A DNA stretch of 64,000 nt, taken from Silvimonas amylolytica (lineage in GTDB: Bacteria > Pseudomonadota > Gammaproteobacteria > Burkholderiales > Chitinibacteraceae). Shown one piece after another: positions 18,795 through 28,102 of this stretch (position 1 is the stretch's first letter; every line of letters starts with the position of its first letter). Where the stretch lies: NCBI RefSeq assembly GCF_014645555.1, contig NZ_BMLY01000003.1:178588-242587 (forward strand). The letters run 5' to 3'. The notes under the pieces are model-generated. The model searched no databases, was not told the origin of the DNA, and worked only from the letters and a program-made list of their open reading frames with translations. The position numbers were made by a program, and so were the translations under genes.

Positions 18795-19535
18795 ATGACT
18801 AAGCAATTCTCTACTTTCATCAAATCTTTCGCTGCTGTGGCCGGCCTGATGGCTGTGTCCGCTTCGGCTTTCGCCGCTGAGGGTTCCAACCCGTACGGTA
18901 TCGACGCACTGTGGAACCAGGGTGACGTCGTTGCCCGTACCGTGCTGATCATTCTCTTGATCATGTCCGCCTCCACCTGGTATGTCGGCATCGTCAAGCT
19001 GCTGGAACAACGCCGTCTTCTGAAGCACGGTCGCACCCTGCTGGAATCCAATGGTGTTGAGCTGCAACAAAAGGCCGTGGCCGAAAACGACGACGTGCTG
19101 TTCACAGCCGTAGCCGTTGCCGGTATCGAAGCCGCCAAGGAACACAAGGGCGAACTGGCTCAACGTGTTGATCTGAACACCTGGGTTGCCATGGCGATTT
19201 CTGACGCTGTGGATTCCGCTGGTCACCACATGCAATCGGGCCTGTCGGTTGTTGCCACCATCGGTTCTACCGCCCCGTTCGTGGGTCTGTTCGGTACCGT
19301 TTGGGGTATCTACCACGCGCTGACCGCCATCGGTATCGCTGGTCAAGCGTCTATCGACAAGGTTGCAGGCCCGGTGGGTGAAGCGCTGATCATGACCGCG
19401 ATCGGTCTGGCTGTCGCTGTTCCGGCTGTGCTGGGTTACAACTGGCTGGTTCGTCGTAACAAGCTGGTGCTGGATATGGTTCGCGTGGTTGCTGGCCGTC
19501 TGCACGCCGGTCTGCTCGCTTCCCCGGCCAAGTAA
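18795..19535 (+). CDS. exbB: Biopolymer transport protein ExbB (MotA/TolQ/ExbB proton channel family)
   Basis: Inner-membrane proton-channel subunit that energises TonB. It has 246 residues: an N-terminal signal-like segment ending ASAFAAEG, found in longer ExbB forms, then three membrane helices. The conserved GLSVVATIGSTAPFVGLFGT motif and GPVGEALIMTAIGLAVAVPA helix are present. AAGAAGG-like sequence precedes the ATG. Codon bias is strong, as in the receptor gene. Position between tonB and two exbD genes fixes the role. Confidence 0.96.
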   Translation: MTKQFSTFIKSFAAVAGLMAVSASAFAAEGSNPYGIDALWNQGDVVARTVLIILLIMSASTWYVGIVKLLEQRRLLKHGRTLLESNGVELQQKAVAENDDVLFTAVAVAGIEAAKEHKGELAQRVDLNTWVAMAISDAVDSAGHHMQSGLSVVATIGSTAPFVGLFGTVWGIYHALTAIGIAGQASIDKVAGPVGEALIMTAIGLAVAVPAVLGYNWLVRRNKLVLDMVRVVAGRLHAGLLASPAK

Positions 19536-19556
19536 TCAGGCAAGGTAAAACACATC

Positions 19557-19997
19557 ATGGCGCGTTATCGCAGACCCAGTCACGGTGGCGCCTCCGGTGA
19601 AGAAGATCAGGTGATGTCCGCCATCAACACTACGCCGCTCGTCGACGTGATGCTGGTGTTGCTGATCATCTTCCTGATCACCATCCCGGTGGTGACCCAG
19701 ACCGTGAACGTGAAGCTGCCGACGGAAACCAACATCCCGACGCAGACCAAACCTGAAAACATCGTTCTTGCCGTTGACGCCAAGAATGTCACTTACTGGA
19801 ACCAGCAACCGATCAGCGATGCTGAATTGCTGGCTCGTCTGGAAAAGGCCGCGACCAAAGATCCGCAGCCCGAAGTGCACATTCGTGGTGACATCACCGC
19901 GCGGTATGGCCCGCTGGGCCGCATCGTGCTGGCCGTGCAGCGTGCCGGTATCGTGAAGATCGCCTTCATTACCGAGCCACAGCCGGGCGGTCAGTAA
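19557..19997 (+). CDS. exbD: Biopolymer transport protein ExbD (first copy)
   Basis: Single-span partner of ExbB that uses the proton gradient through a conserved membrane aspartate. It has 146 residues; SAINTTPLVDVMLVLLIIFL holds the membrane Asp (DVMLVLL) and the helix, followed by a periplasmic domain with PEVHIRGDITARYGPLGRIV. It starts 21 bases after exbB. A 14-bp hairpin separates it from the second exbD. Confidence 0.95.
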   Translation: MARYRRPSHGGASGEEDQVMSAINTTPLVDVMLVLLIIFLITIPVVTQTVNVKLPTETNIPTQTKPENIVLAVDAKNVTYWNQQPISDAELLARLEKAATKDPQPEVHIRGDITARYGPLGRIVLAVQRAGIVKIAFITEPQPGGQ

Positions 19998-20005
19998 GCA
20001 GCATT

Positions 20006-20039
20006 GACTGGCAAAACACCATCGTGTGTTTTGTCAGTC
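20006..20039 (+). other. Intercistronic hairpin between the two exbD genes
   Basis: GACTGGCAAAACAC (20006-20019) pairs with GTGTTTTGTCAGTC (20026-20039) with one G-T pair and a six-base loop. No T tract follows, so it is more likely an mRNA processing or stabilising structure than a full terminator. Confidence 0.5.
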
Positions 20040-20093
20040 GCAGAACGAATTATCAAGGGCGGTTGTTAAACAACTGCCCCATGGAGAACCACC

Positions 20094-20519
20094 ATGGCCA
20101 TGAATGTAGGCTCGTCGGGTGATGACGATCTGATGATGGAAATCAACACCACGCCGTTGATCGACGTGATGTTGGTGCTCCTGATCATGCTGATCATCAC
20201 CATTCCTATCCAGACGCACGCTGTAAAGCTGGATATGCCGACCAACAACAACCAGCCGCAGAACAATCAGAAACCGATTGTGGTGCAACTGGATATCCTG
20301 CCGAACAACGAGATCCACTGGAATGGTGAGCTCGTGAACGGTCGGGCTGATCTGGAAGCCCGTCTGGGCACCGTTGCCAAAACAGACCCGCAACCAGAAT
20401 TTCATATCCGTCCGGACAAAGACGCGTCTTACGCACCGGTGGCAGAAGTCCTGGCCGAATCCCAACGCATTGGCGTGAAGAAGATCGGCATTGTGGGTGG
20501 TGAGCAGTTCCTGCAGTAA
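20094..20519 (+). CDS. exbD: Biopolymer transport protein ExbD (second copy)
   Basis: A second ExbD of 141 residues, related to but clearly different from the first: EINTTPLIDVMLVLLIMLI holds the membrane helix and conserved Asp, and the periplasmic part has PEFHIRPDKDASYAPVAEVL. Two divergent exbD genes after tonB-exbB is a known arrangement in Xanthomonas, where the second ExbD has its own role; here that role is only inferred. A CACC spacing with GGAG precedes the ATG. A terminator follows. Confidence 0.94.
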   Translation: MAMNVGSSGDDDLMMEINTTPLIDVMLVLLIMLIITIPIQTHAVKLDMPTNNNQPQNNQKPIVVQLDILPNNEIHWNGELVNGRADLEARLGTVAKTDPQPEFHIRPDKDASYAPVAEVLAESQRIGVKKIGIVGGEQFLQ

Positions 20520-20592
20520 CAGAGCATGCCGCATGCTGGTGGCAAAGCCGGAACAGAACAGGCTGGGTGCCGGTCAGCATGCGCGAATTCAG

Positions 20593-20622
20593 ATGCCTGG
20601 GGGTTAAACCCTCAGGCATTTT
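20593..20622 (+). terminator. Rho-independent terminator of the tonB-exbB-exbD-exbD operon
   Basis: ATGCCTGGGGGT (20593-20604) pairs with ACCCTCAGGCAT (20608-20619) with one G-T pair and a three-base loop, followed by TTTT and CTTT. Confidence 0.85.
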
Positions 20623-20803
20623 CTTTGGGCAAAAGACTGGGTTTGCAGGTGATAAAAGACCTGCACCACTGACGTTCGATGTAGCTTTGACTACATATAA
20701 CCAAGACGGCCTGATCAGAAAGGGAGCTTCTGGCTGGCGGTGGCGAACGGGCAGTTCTGTTTACGGGCGATCCCCGTAACGGCTTGAGAGGGAAGGGGGA
20801 AAG

Positions 20804-22591
20804 ATGAGACTGAGAGCGCTGGCCCTGATGGCCATGCTGACGGCTGCGTGCGCGACCACTGCGCTGGCGGCGCCGGACCCGGACAAAGTGCTGCATAGCT
20901 CGTTCAACGCGCCGGAAACCGGGTATGACCCGGCCAAGACGTCGGACATCTACTCGCACGGCGTGATGGAAAACATTTTTGAGCCATTGCTGACCTACGA
21001 CTATGTCGCACGCCCGGCCAAGCTGATTCCCCTTGTAGCCAAAAGCATGCCTGAAGTCAGTGCTGACGGCCTCACCTACACCATTCACTTGCAAAAAGGC
21101 ATTTACTTTGCCGATGACCCTGTGTTCAAGGGCAAAAAGCGCGAGCTGACCGCTGCGGATCAGGTCTATGCACTGAAGCGCATTGCCGACCCAGCCACCG
21201 GTTCACCTTCCAACTATCTGGTACTGGGCCATTTTGTCGGTGTCGACGAACTGGCCGAGAAAGCCAAAAACAGCAAGTTTGATTACGACGCCCCCTGCGA
21301 AGGCATCAAAGCCCTTGACCGCTACACCCTCCAGCTGAAACTCAAGCAGCTTTACCCGGCGTTGCCCTACGTGCTGGCCATGCCGCATACCTCGCCAGTC
21401 GCGCGGGAAGTCATGGAAGCCTACGGCCAGAACTCGCTGGCCCACCCGGTTGGCACTGGTCCGTACATCCTCAAGGAATGGAAACCCGGGGTAAAAACCA
21501 CGCTGGTGTACAACCCGAATTTCCGTCATGTCGTATTTGACTTCCACCCGACGCCCGGCGACAAGGCGGGTGAGCAGGTGGCGCGTGAAATGAACGGCAA
21601 GACCATGCCGCAAATCGGCAAGATTGAAGTGTCGATCTTCACCGAAGAACAACCGATGTGGCTGGCGTTCAAGAGTGGCCAACTCGATGAGTTGTATTCG
21701 ATTCCGCAGCCGCTCTTGCGCGGCGTGCTGAACATGGACCCGAAGAACCCGCGTCGCGCCGCGCTCAAAGCTGAATATCGCAAGGCTGGCCTGAAGATCA
21801 GCCGGGTGCTTGATCCGGAAATGACTTACTGGGACTTCAACATGCAAGACCCGGTGCTGGGGGGCTTTAGCAAAGAGAAGATTGCGCTGCGCCGTGCCAT
21901 TGCCATGTCGTTCGATACCGATCAGACCATTCGCGATATCCGCCGCAATAACGCGGTGCGCATGGAATACACCATTCCGGAAGGCGTTGTCGGGCACAAC
22001 CCCAATTTCCGTTATCAATACGAATACAACCGTCCGCTCGCCAACGCCTTACTCGATCAGTTTGGCTACAAAATCGGTCCGGATGGTTACCGCACTACGC
22101 CGGATGGCAAGCCCATTTCCATTGATTTCCTGGGTGATGCGTCGGCCGTGGGCCGCCAATGGAATGAATACTGGCAAGAGGCGCTGGATTCCATCCACAT
22201 CCGCGTAACGTTCCGCCCGGTGACCTTCAACGATCTGCTCAAGGCCATGCGCTCTTGCACTTATGGCATGGTCGGTGCGGCCTGGATTGCCGACTACCCG
22301 GATGGCGAAAACTTTGTGATGCTGAACTACAGCAAGAACATCGGCGCAGAAAACACCGCGTGTTACAACTCGCCGCGCTACGACAAGCTGTATCTGGAAT
22401 CGCAAAAACTGCAAGACAGCCCGGAACGCAATCACCTGTATGACGAAATGAACAAGGTGATGATGGAAGAAACCCCGTGGCTGCCGGGTGAAACCCGCTT
22501 CCGTAACCGCATGATGCAACCCCGCGTGCTGGGCGATGAGGTTCACCCCATCTTCCAGGTGTCCTGGCGTTTCATGGATATCCAGAAGTAA
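20804..22591 (+). CDS. Peptide-type ABC transporter, substrate-binding protein (family 5)
   Basis: Periplasmic solute-binding protein of the OppA/DppA class, 595 residues. An N-terminal signal peptide ends around TTALAAPDP. Family features are DIYSHGVMENIFEPLLTYD near the start, YTIHLQKGIYFADD, HPVGTGPYILKEWKPG, and the late YPDGENFVMLNYS and ERNHLYDEMNKVMMEE. GGGGGAAAG before the ATG is a good ribosome site. The ligand is not predictable; oligopeptides are the default for this family. The two permeases and the fused ATPase follow, but a 265-base inverted-repeat element separates this gene from them. Confidence 0.93.
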   Translation: MRLRALALMAMLTAACATTALAAPDPDKVLHSSFNAPETGYDPAKTSDIYSHGVMENIFEPLLTYDYVARPAKLIPLVAKSMPEVSADGLTYTIHLQKGIYFADDPVFKGKKRELTAADQVYALKRIADPATGSPSNYLVLGHFVGVDELAEKAKNSKFDYDAPCEGIKALDRYTLQLKLKQLYPALPYVLAMPHTSPVAREVMEAYGQNSLAHPVGTGPYILKEWKPGVKTTLVYNPNFRHVVFDFHPTPGDKAGEQVAREMNGKTMPQIGKIEVSIFTEEQPMWLAFKSGQLDELYSIPQPLLRGVLNMDPKNPRRAALKAEYRKAGLKISRVLDPEMTYWDFNMQDPVLGGFSKEKIALRRAIAMSFDTDQTIRDIRRNNAVRMEYTIPEGVVGHNPNFRYQYEYNRPLANALLDQFGYKIGPDGYRTTPDGKPISIDFLGDASAVGRQWNEYWQEALDSIHIRVTFRPVTFNDLLKAMRSCTYGMVGAAWIADYPDGENFVMLNYSKNIGAENTACYNSPRYDKLYLESQKLQDSPERNHLYDEMNKVMMEETPWLPGETRFRNRMMQPRVLGDEVHPIFQVSWRFMDIQK

Positions 22592-22856
22592 GAGCCTGTT
22601 TATGATCTTCGCGCGCCTGCGCCGGGCCATTAAAAGGTCAGGCACAAGGCGTACGACGCAGCCAATAGCCAGTTATTGGCGAGGAGTACAACGCAGTGAA
22701 TGACCTTTTAATGGCCCGGCCCTTCGGGTTCAAGACGCAAGCGGCACGCTACGGCGTTGCAAGCCGCTTGCGGTACCAGTACCGCGGCGCGACTTGCGCC
22801 TTGTATCGCACCGCCTGCGTCATGAACGCTGGCGTGCAAAGACCATAATCAGGCTC
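22592..22856. repeat. Nested inverted-repeat (MITE-like) element inside the ABC operon
   Basis: The element starts one base after the binding-protein stop codon context and ends just before the permease ribosome site. Its ends are 18-bp imperfect inverted repeats (22592-22609 and 22839-22856, 16 of 18 paired). Inside are a perfect 20-bp inverted repeat (22621-22640 with 22701-22720), a perfect 9-bp pair GCAAGCGGC/GCCGCTTGC (22737-22745 and 22763-22771 region), and a perfect 7-bp pair GCGGTAC/GTACCGC. It contains no gene. GGCTC at its right end can also pair with GAGCC overlapping the next gene's ribosome site (22852-22864). Confidence 0.75.
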
Positions 22857-22870
22857 CGGGAGCCGCCAAC

Positions 22871-23809
22871 ATGTTCGCTTATATCGTTCGCCGCGTACTG
22901 CAAATGATCCCGACGCTGTTCGGGGTGATGTTGCTGGTGTTTGTCCTGTTCAACGTATTTGGTGGCGACCCGTCGCTGGTGCTGGCTGGCAAGCATCTGA
23001 CGGCCGAATCGCTGGCCAATATCCGCGCACAGCTAGGGCTGGATAAAAGCCAGTTCGCGCAGTTCATGATTTTTGTTAAACAGGTGCTGACGCTCGATTT
23101 CGGCACCTCCTGGTCTACCCAGCAACCGGTGTCCGACATTATTGGTTCGCGCATTGGCCCATCCTTGTTGCTGACGGGCTCGATGCTGGTGGTGGATTTG
23201 TTGATTGCCATTCCGCTGGCCGCGACCGTGGCGTATTTCCGCCGCGGCCTGACGGACCGCATTGTCACCATCTGCTGCACCATTGCCATGTCGGTCTCCG
23301 CACTGGTGTACATCATTGCCGGTCAATACTGGCTGGCCTACAAGTGGGGTTTGTTTCCGGTATCGGGCTGGGGTAATTCGGCGTTCCACAATCTGTGGTA
23401 CTACGTGCCGCTGCCGATGTTGATGGGTTTGATGGTGTCGTTGGGGCCGGATATCCGCTTCTACCGTTCTTTCTTTGTGGAAGAACTGAGCAACGATTAC
23501 GTGCGCACGGCGCGCGCCAAGGGTTTGTCTGAGCGTGTTGTCATGCTCAAGCATGTACTGCGCAATGCACTGATTCCGGTGGTGACGACGGTGATGATGT
23601 CGCTACCGTATCTGCTGATTGGTGCGCTGGTGCTCGAAACCTTCTTCAGCATTCCGGGTATGGGTAACGCGGTGGTGCTCGCTGTGAACAACAGCGACTT
23701 CCCGATCATCAAGGCCATTACGGTGTATATCGCACTGGCCACCATGGTCTTTAACCTGCTGGCCGATCTGATCTACAAGCTGATCGACCCACGCGTGCAA
23801 CTCAAGTAA
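22871..23809 (+). CDS. Peptide-type ABC transporter, permease (DppB/OppB-like)
   Basis: Inner-membrane channel subunit of 312 residues. The start FAYIVRRVLQMIPTLFGVML is the usual first helix of DppB-type permeases; the cytoplasmic coupling loop has YVRTARAKGLSERVV, the EAA motif region, followed by KHVLRNALIPVVT. About six membrane helices are visible. GGGAG eight bases before the ATG is the ribosome site; it can be paired by the end of the upstream repeat element. The second permease follows 13 bases later. Confidence 0.94.
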   Translation: MFAYIVRRVLQMIPTLFGVMLLVFVLFNVFGGDPSLVLAGKHLTAESLANIRAQLGLDKSQFAQFMIFVKQVLTLDFGTSWSTQQPVSDIIGSRIGPSLLLTGSMLVVDLLIAIPLAATVAYFRRGLTDRIVTICCTIAMSVSALVYIIAGQYWLAYKWGLFPVSGWGNSAFHNLWYYVPLPMLMGLMVSLGPDIRFYRSFFVEELSNDYVRTARAKGLSERVVMLKHVLRNALIPVVTTVMMSLPYLLIGALVLETFFSIPGMGNAVVLAVNNSDFPIIKAITVYIALATMVFNLLADLIYKLIDPRVQLK

Positions 23810-23822
23810 CCGGAGACACAAC

Positions 23823-24890
23823 ATGACAAGTACTGTACAGGCTGCTCCGGCCATGAATAGCACGCCGGAAGTGCATCGCGGGTTCTGGGCGCTGGGCTGG
23901 CGCCGTCTGAAACGCGACAAAATTGCGATGGTTTCGTTGATGGTGGTGGGCGCGTTCCTCGCCATTGCCATTGCGGGCTGGTTCAACATCATTGGCGATG
24001 GCTGGCGCAAAGAAGTGGCCGTGCCGTATGCGCCGCCATCGTGGCTGGCCCAGAGCGCAGATGAAACGCTGCCGCCCGCTGAAGAAGAGGCGGGCGCCAG
24101 GAGCGATGCGCCCATCGTCACCATGACCGAGGCCGAAGACCCCATCGGCAAGGAGCTGGCCATTGCGCGCCAGAACATGGGCAAGTACGCCTCGGTGGAA
24201 ACGCCGCTACGAGAGTCGCTGCCGTTTGGCGGTGATCTGCGTGGCCGTGACGTCATCGTCAAAACCATCAAGGGGACATCGACCTCGGTGTTTGTCGGCA
24301 TCTTTGGTGCGCTGTTCACCTTGTTGCTGGGCACGGTACTGGGCGCGATCTCTGGTTATTTTGGCGGCAAGGTCGATGACTTTTTGAACTGGTTCTACAG
24401 TGTGTTCACCAGCGTGCCGGACATGTTGCTGCTGCTGTCGTTTGCAGCTGTGGCTGGCCGCGGTATCAAAACCATCATTATTGTGATGGCGCTCACGAGC
24501 TGGACGGGCACTTATCGTCTGGTGCGCGCCGAATACCTCAAGCTGAAGAACCGCGAGTTCGTCCAGGCCGCCAGTGCGATTGGCGCCAGTGATACCCGCC
24601 GTATCTTCGTGCATATCCTGCCCAATATTTCGCATTTGTTGCTAGTGCAGTTCTCGCTGCTGACGGTGGCCTTGATCAAGTACGAGGCGATCCTCTCGTT
24701 CCTGGGTTTTGGCGTGGGTGTCACCCAAGTGAGCCTGGGTTCCATGCTGGCCGAAGCGCCGGCCGAACTGGTGCAAGGTGTCTGGTGGCAAATGGTGGCG
24801 GTGACGATCGCGATGTCACTGCTAGTGACGGCATTCAGTCTGTTGGTTGACGGACTACGCGATGCTTTCGACCCCAAAGCCAATAAGTAA
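23823..24890 (+). CDS. Peptide-type ABC transporter, permease (DppC/OppC-like)
   Basis: Second channel subunit, 355 residues. An N-terminal cytoplasmic segment with GWRRLKRDKIAMVSLMVV is the OppC_N region. It is followed by a long periplasmic insertion (roughly residues 55-135, rich in Glu, Pro and Ala) before GGDLRGRDVI and the remaining five helices. The coupling loop is FVQAASAIGASDTRRIFVHI, then LPNISHLLLV. The long insertion is more than most OppC proteins have. GGAGAC before the ATG is the ribosome site. The ATPase gene starts 13 bases after the stop. Confidence 0.94.
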   Translation: MTSTVQAAPAMNSTPEVHRGFWALGWRRLKRDKIAMVSLMVVGAFLAIAIAGWFNIIGDGWRKEVAVPYAPPSWLAQSADETLPPAEEEAGARSDAPIVTMTEAEDPIGKELAIARQNMGKYASVETPLRESLPFGGDLRGRDVIVKTIKGTSTSVFVGIFGALFTLLLGTVLGAISGYFGGKVDDFLNWFYSVFTSVPDMLLLLSFAAVAGRGIKTIIIVMALTSWTGTYRLVRAEYLKLKNREFVQAASAIGASDTRRIFVHILPNISHLLLVQFSLLTVALIKYEAILSFLGFGVGVTQVSLGSMLAEAPAELVQGVWWQMVAVTIAMSLLVTAFSLLVDGLRDAFDPKANK

Positions 24891-24903
24891 GAGGACCGAC
24901 ACC

Positions 24904-26610
24904 ATGAGCCAACAAGAAACCCTCCTGTCGATCCGCAATCTGAATGTGCGCTTCAAACAGGAAGACGCCGAGCCGTTTCATGCCCTCAAAGGCATCAACC
25001 TGGATATCCCGAAAAACACCACGGTAGCGCTGGTGGGCGAGTCGGGTTCCGGCAAGTCAGTGACGTCGATGGCCATCATGCAGTTGCTGCCAGCCATGCA
25101 AACGTTGATTGATCCGGCCAGCCAGATCCTGTTTGAAGGCCGCAATTTGCTGGAGCTGGAAGGCGCCGAGCTGCGCCGCTTGCGCGGCAAAGACATTGCC
25201 ATGATCTTCCAGGAGCCGATGAGTTCGCTTAACCCGGTATTTACCGTGGGCGACCAGATTGTCGAAACCCTGATGCTGCATGCGAAACTCTCGCGCTCCG
25301 CGGCCGCCAAACGCGCGCTGGAGTTGTTGATCGAGGTTGGCTTGCCTGACCCGGAAAAGAAGATCAAGGCTTATCCGCATGAACTCTCTGGCGGCCAGCA
25401 ACAACGGGTGATGATTGCCATTGCCATCGCGTGTGAGCCCAAGTTGTTGATTGCGGATGAACCGACCACGGCGCTGGACGTAACCATCCAGAAACAGATT
25501 CTGGAGCTGATTGCCAAACTACAGGCCAGGCGCGGTATGTCCGTGCTGTTCATTACCCACGATCTGGGTCTGGTGGGCGAGTTTGCCGACAAGGTAGTGG
25601 TCATGCGCCACGGTGAAATCCGTGAAAGCGACGACGTAAAACAGATTTTTGAAAACCCGCAAGACGCCTATACCAAGGCCCTGCTGGCTTGCCGTCCGCA
25701 ACTGGATCACCGTCCGCTGCGTTTGCCGGTGATTGATGACTTCATGAAACCAGGGGGCTACGTCTCGGCTGGCGAGCGCCAGCGTGGTTACAGCGGTGAT
25801 GATGAAATCGTGCTGGATGTCCAGGGGCTGGCCAAATCCTTTGATATCCGCCACGGGTTGTTCGGCAAAAAACAGTTCCATGCAGTGAAAAATGTGTCTT
25901 TCAAACTGGCACGAGGCAAAACGCTGGGTATTGTGGGCGAATCTGGCTCTGGCAAGACGACGGTGGGCCTGACCCTGGTGCGTTTGCATCAAGCCACGGG
26001 CGGCAAGGCGCTGTTTGAAGGTAAAGACTTGCTGGCGATGTCGCCCAAAGAGTTCCACGCTTACAAGCGCCGTATCCAGATCATTTTCCAGAACCCGTAT
26101 GCCTCGTTGAATCCGCGCTTTACGGTTGAGCAAATTCTGTCTGAACCCATGATGCTGCACGGTATTGGCAACAACCCGGCAGAACGCCGCAAAATGGCGC
26201 AAGACCTGCTGGACCGCGTGGGATTGCCGGCACGCTCGCTGCTCAAGTACCCCCACGAGTTCTCTGGCGGTCAGCGGCAGCGGATTGCAATTGCGCGCTG
26301 CCTGACCATGAAGCCGGAAGTGCTGATTTGTGATGAATCCGTCTCGGCGCTGGATGTCTCGGTCCAGGCCCAGGTGCTCAACCTGCTGCAGGATCTGCAG
26401 GATGAATTCAAGCTGTCATACCTGTTCATCTCGCATGATCTGGCTGTCGTCAAACATATCTCGGATCAAGTGCTGGTGATGAACAAGGGCGAAGTGGTGG
26501 AGCAAGGCAATGCCGATGCGATCTATCGCCAGCCCCAGGAGAGCTACACCAAACGCTTACTGGATTCCATCCCGCAGGGCTGGACCGGTGGCGCACCCGT
26601 GCTGGCTTGA
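24904..26610 (+). CDS. Peptide-type ABC transporter, fused dual ATP-binding protein (OppD-OppF type)
   Basis: Cytoplasmic motor with two ABC domains in one 568-residue chain. The first domain has Walker A GESGSGKS at residues 45-52, signature LSGGQQQR at 161-168 and [13 protein letters not shown]. The second has GESGSGKT near 345-352, FSGGQRQR near 453 and [13 protein letters not shown]; here Asp-Glu-Ser replaces the usual Asp-Glu-Pro. A linker near residue 280 carries [15 protein letters not shown], a OppD/DppD-tail feature. YejF and GsiA have the same fused design. The start is the ATG after GAGGACCGACACC. A terminator follows closely. Confidence 0.95.
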   Translation: MSQQETLLSIRNLNVRFKQEDAEPFHALKGINLDIPKNTTVALVGESGSGKSVTSMAIMQLLPAMQTLIDPASQILFEGRNLLELEGAELRRLRGKDIAMIFQEPMSSLNPVFTVGDQIVETLMLHAKLSRSAAAKRALELLIEVGLPDPEKKIKAYPHELSGGQQQRVMIAIAIACEPKLLIADEPTTALDVTIQKQILELIAKLQARRGMSVLFITHDLGLVGEFADKVVVMRHGEIRESDDVKQIFENPQDAYTKALLACRPQLDHRPLRLPVIDDFMKPGGYVSAGERQRGYSGDDEIVLDVQGLAKSFDIRHGLFGKKQFHAVKNVSFKLARGKTLGIVGESGSGKTTVGLTLVRLHQATGGKALFEGKDLLAMSPKEFHAYKRRIQIIFQNPYASLNPRFTVEQILSEPMMLHGIGNNPAERRKMAQDLLDRVGLPARSLLKYPHEFSGGQRQRIAIARCLTMKPEVLICDESVSALDVSVQAQVLNLLQDLQDEFKLSYLFISHDLAVVKHISDQVLVMNKGEVVEQGNADAIYRQPQESYTKRLLDSIPQGWTGGAPVLA

Positions 26611-26623
26611 TTCGTGCGGCTTG

Positions 26624-26660
26624 AAAACAAGGCCCGGCTTATGTCGGGCTTTGTTTTTTT
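26624..26660 (+). terminator. Rho-independent terminator of the ABC importer operon
   Basis: AAAACAAGGCCCG (26624-26636) pairs with CGGGCTTTGTTTT (26645-26657) with one G-T pair and an eight-base loop, ending in seven T. Confidence 0.9.
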
Positions 26661-26724
26661 GATACAGAGGTATTTGCGTTTTGCGCTGCATCAAGTCAGG
26701 ATGATCTGCCCTGAGGAGGATCGC

Positions 26725-27594
26725 ATGACGCATATCGAACGCCATTTCGACCCCCGTGCTTTCGCCGAACAACTCGGCGCATGGCTGGGCGACAACTACG
26801 CTATTCATAACCAGCTTTACAACGGCGCATTGCGCACTACCCCGGCATTGATGGTCGCTCATGATCGGCGGCTGTATCTGATCAAGCGTGGTCATGCCAT
26901 TGTGGGCGCATGCCTCACAACGGGCCCCGATCCCCGGTTATCGCTCATCGTTACCGATCTGGATGAAGCAGCCTGTGTGGCGCTGGTGGCTGAACTGGCG
27001 AGTGAGGGCCTCACGCCGACCGATATTGTCGGCCCGGCGCCCAACGCGCGCTTGCTGGCCGCGCACTACGAACAGAGTCACCGCACCGAAGTGCACGCTG
27101 CGTTGGGTAACTTTCAGTTGTTCGGGTCACCTGTTGGTACCGCTGCGGCGGGGCGGTTGCGTCCGGCAACGGAAGAAGATCGCGCCTGGCTGATCCAGCA
27201 CTGGATTGATTTTGCGCATGAAGCCCATATCCCCGAGCCCGATGAACTGGTGGCAGAGCGTATCCAGGCGCAACTGGAATCTCCGGTACAAACGCTGTGG
27301 ATCTGGCAGGTCGATGGTGAAGATGCCGCCTTTTGCGCGGGGTCATATCAACCACCGTTGTCCCGGGTCGGCCCGGTCTACACGTTGCCTGCGTTTCGTG
27401 GCCGTGGCTGTGCCGGTGCCATGGTCGCGGCGGTCTCTCATGTTGCGCTTGATCGGGGGATCAAAGACCTGTTCCTGTTTACCGATCTGGCCAATCCGAC
27501 CAGCAACGCCGTGTATAAACGCATCGGCTATGTACAGATTGGTGAACACCTGCATGTGCGCCTTGTTGCTGAAGCAGTGACCGTGCAAGTTTGA
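26725..27594 (+). CDS. GNAT-family N-acetyltransferase (289 aa)
   Basis: Acetyl-CoA dependent acyltransferase. The C-terminal GNAT core shows LSRVGPVYTLPAFRGRGCAG, the acetyl-CoA loop motif, then VSHVALDRGIKDLFLFTDL, and NPTSNAVYKRIGYVQIGE, the typical last strand and helix. The N-terminal half (about 140 residues) is a second, degenerate GNAT-like domain, as in several two-domain members. The ATG after GAGGAGGA was chosen; it fits with a four-base gap. Substrate unknown. A second, unrelated GNAT gene follows after 19 bases. Confidence 0.9.
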   Translation: MTHIERHFDPRAFAEQLGAWLGDNYAIHNQLYNGALRTTPALMVAHDRRLYLIKRGHAIVGACLTTGPDPRLSLIVTDLDEAACVALVAELASEGLTPTDIVGPAPNARLLAAHYEQSHRTEVHAALGNFQLFGSPVGTAAAGRLRPATEEDRAWLIQHWIDFAHEAHIPEPDELVAERIQAQLESPVQTLWIWQVDGEDAAFCAGSYQPPLSRVGPVYTLPAFRGRGCAGAMVAAVSHVALDRGIKDLFLFTDLANPTSNAVYKRIGYVQIGEHLHVRLVAEAVTVQV

Positions 27595-27613
27595 TGAAGC
27601 AGGCAGATTACAC

Positions 27614-28102
27614 ATGCAGATGCGGCGGCGGGATCGACATGCGGAAGGGGATGAGGCGGCATTACAGGCCGTGTTCGACGCCGCCCCGACGTATTCCCTC
27701 CTGGTAGAAGGACAACTGCCGCAACCAGACGCTGCGCGGCAAGCGCTGGATGCATTGCCACCAGGCGTTGGATATGACGACAAATTTGTTCAATTGCTGA
27801 TCGATGGTTCGGAGGTCATTGGTGCTGTGGATTTGATTCGCGGCTATCCAGATCGCCATTGCGCCTGGTTGGGCTTGTTGTTGCTGGTAGAAAACCGGCA
27901 GCGGCAGGGGTGGGGTGCCAAGGCATTTGAACAAGTGCTGCACACGGCACACCGTTGGCAGTGTACGGAGATGCGGCTCGGTGTCGTGGCTTGTAATACC
28001 GTGGCGCTGTGTTTCTGGCAGGCCCTCGGTTTTGTTGAAATCGAGCGCAGGGATGTAGACGGTTATACCGATGAGGTAATTGTCATGCGCCGCGCTTTGT
28101 AG
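27614..28102 (+). CDS. GNAT-family N-acetyltransferase (162 aa)
   Basis: Compact single-domain acetyltransferase. The acetyl-CoA binding segment is ENRQRQGWGAKAFEQVL (with Gln-rich instead of the usual Arg/Gly loop), and NTVALCFWQALGFVEIERR is the conserved last part. Substrate unknown. Its 3' end overlaps the convergent acyltransferase gene by 20 bases, an unusually tight convergence without a terminator between them. Confidence 0.88.
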   Translation: MQMRRRDRHAEGDEAALQAVFDAAPTYSLLVEGQLPQPDAARQALDALPPGVGYDDKFVQLLIDGSEVIGAVDLIRGYPDRHCAWLGLLLLVENRQRQGWGAKAFEQVLHTAHRWQCTEMRLGVVACNTVALCFWQALGFVEIERRDVDGYTDEVIVMRRAL

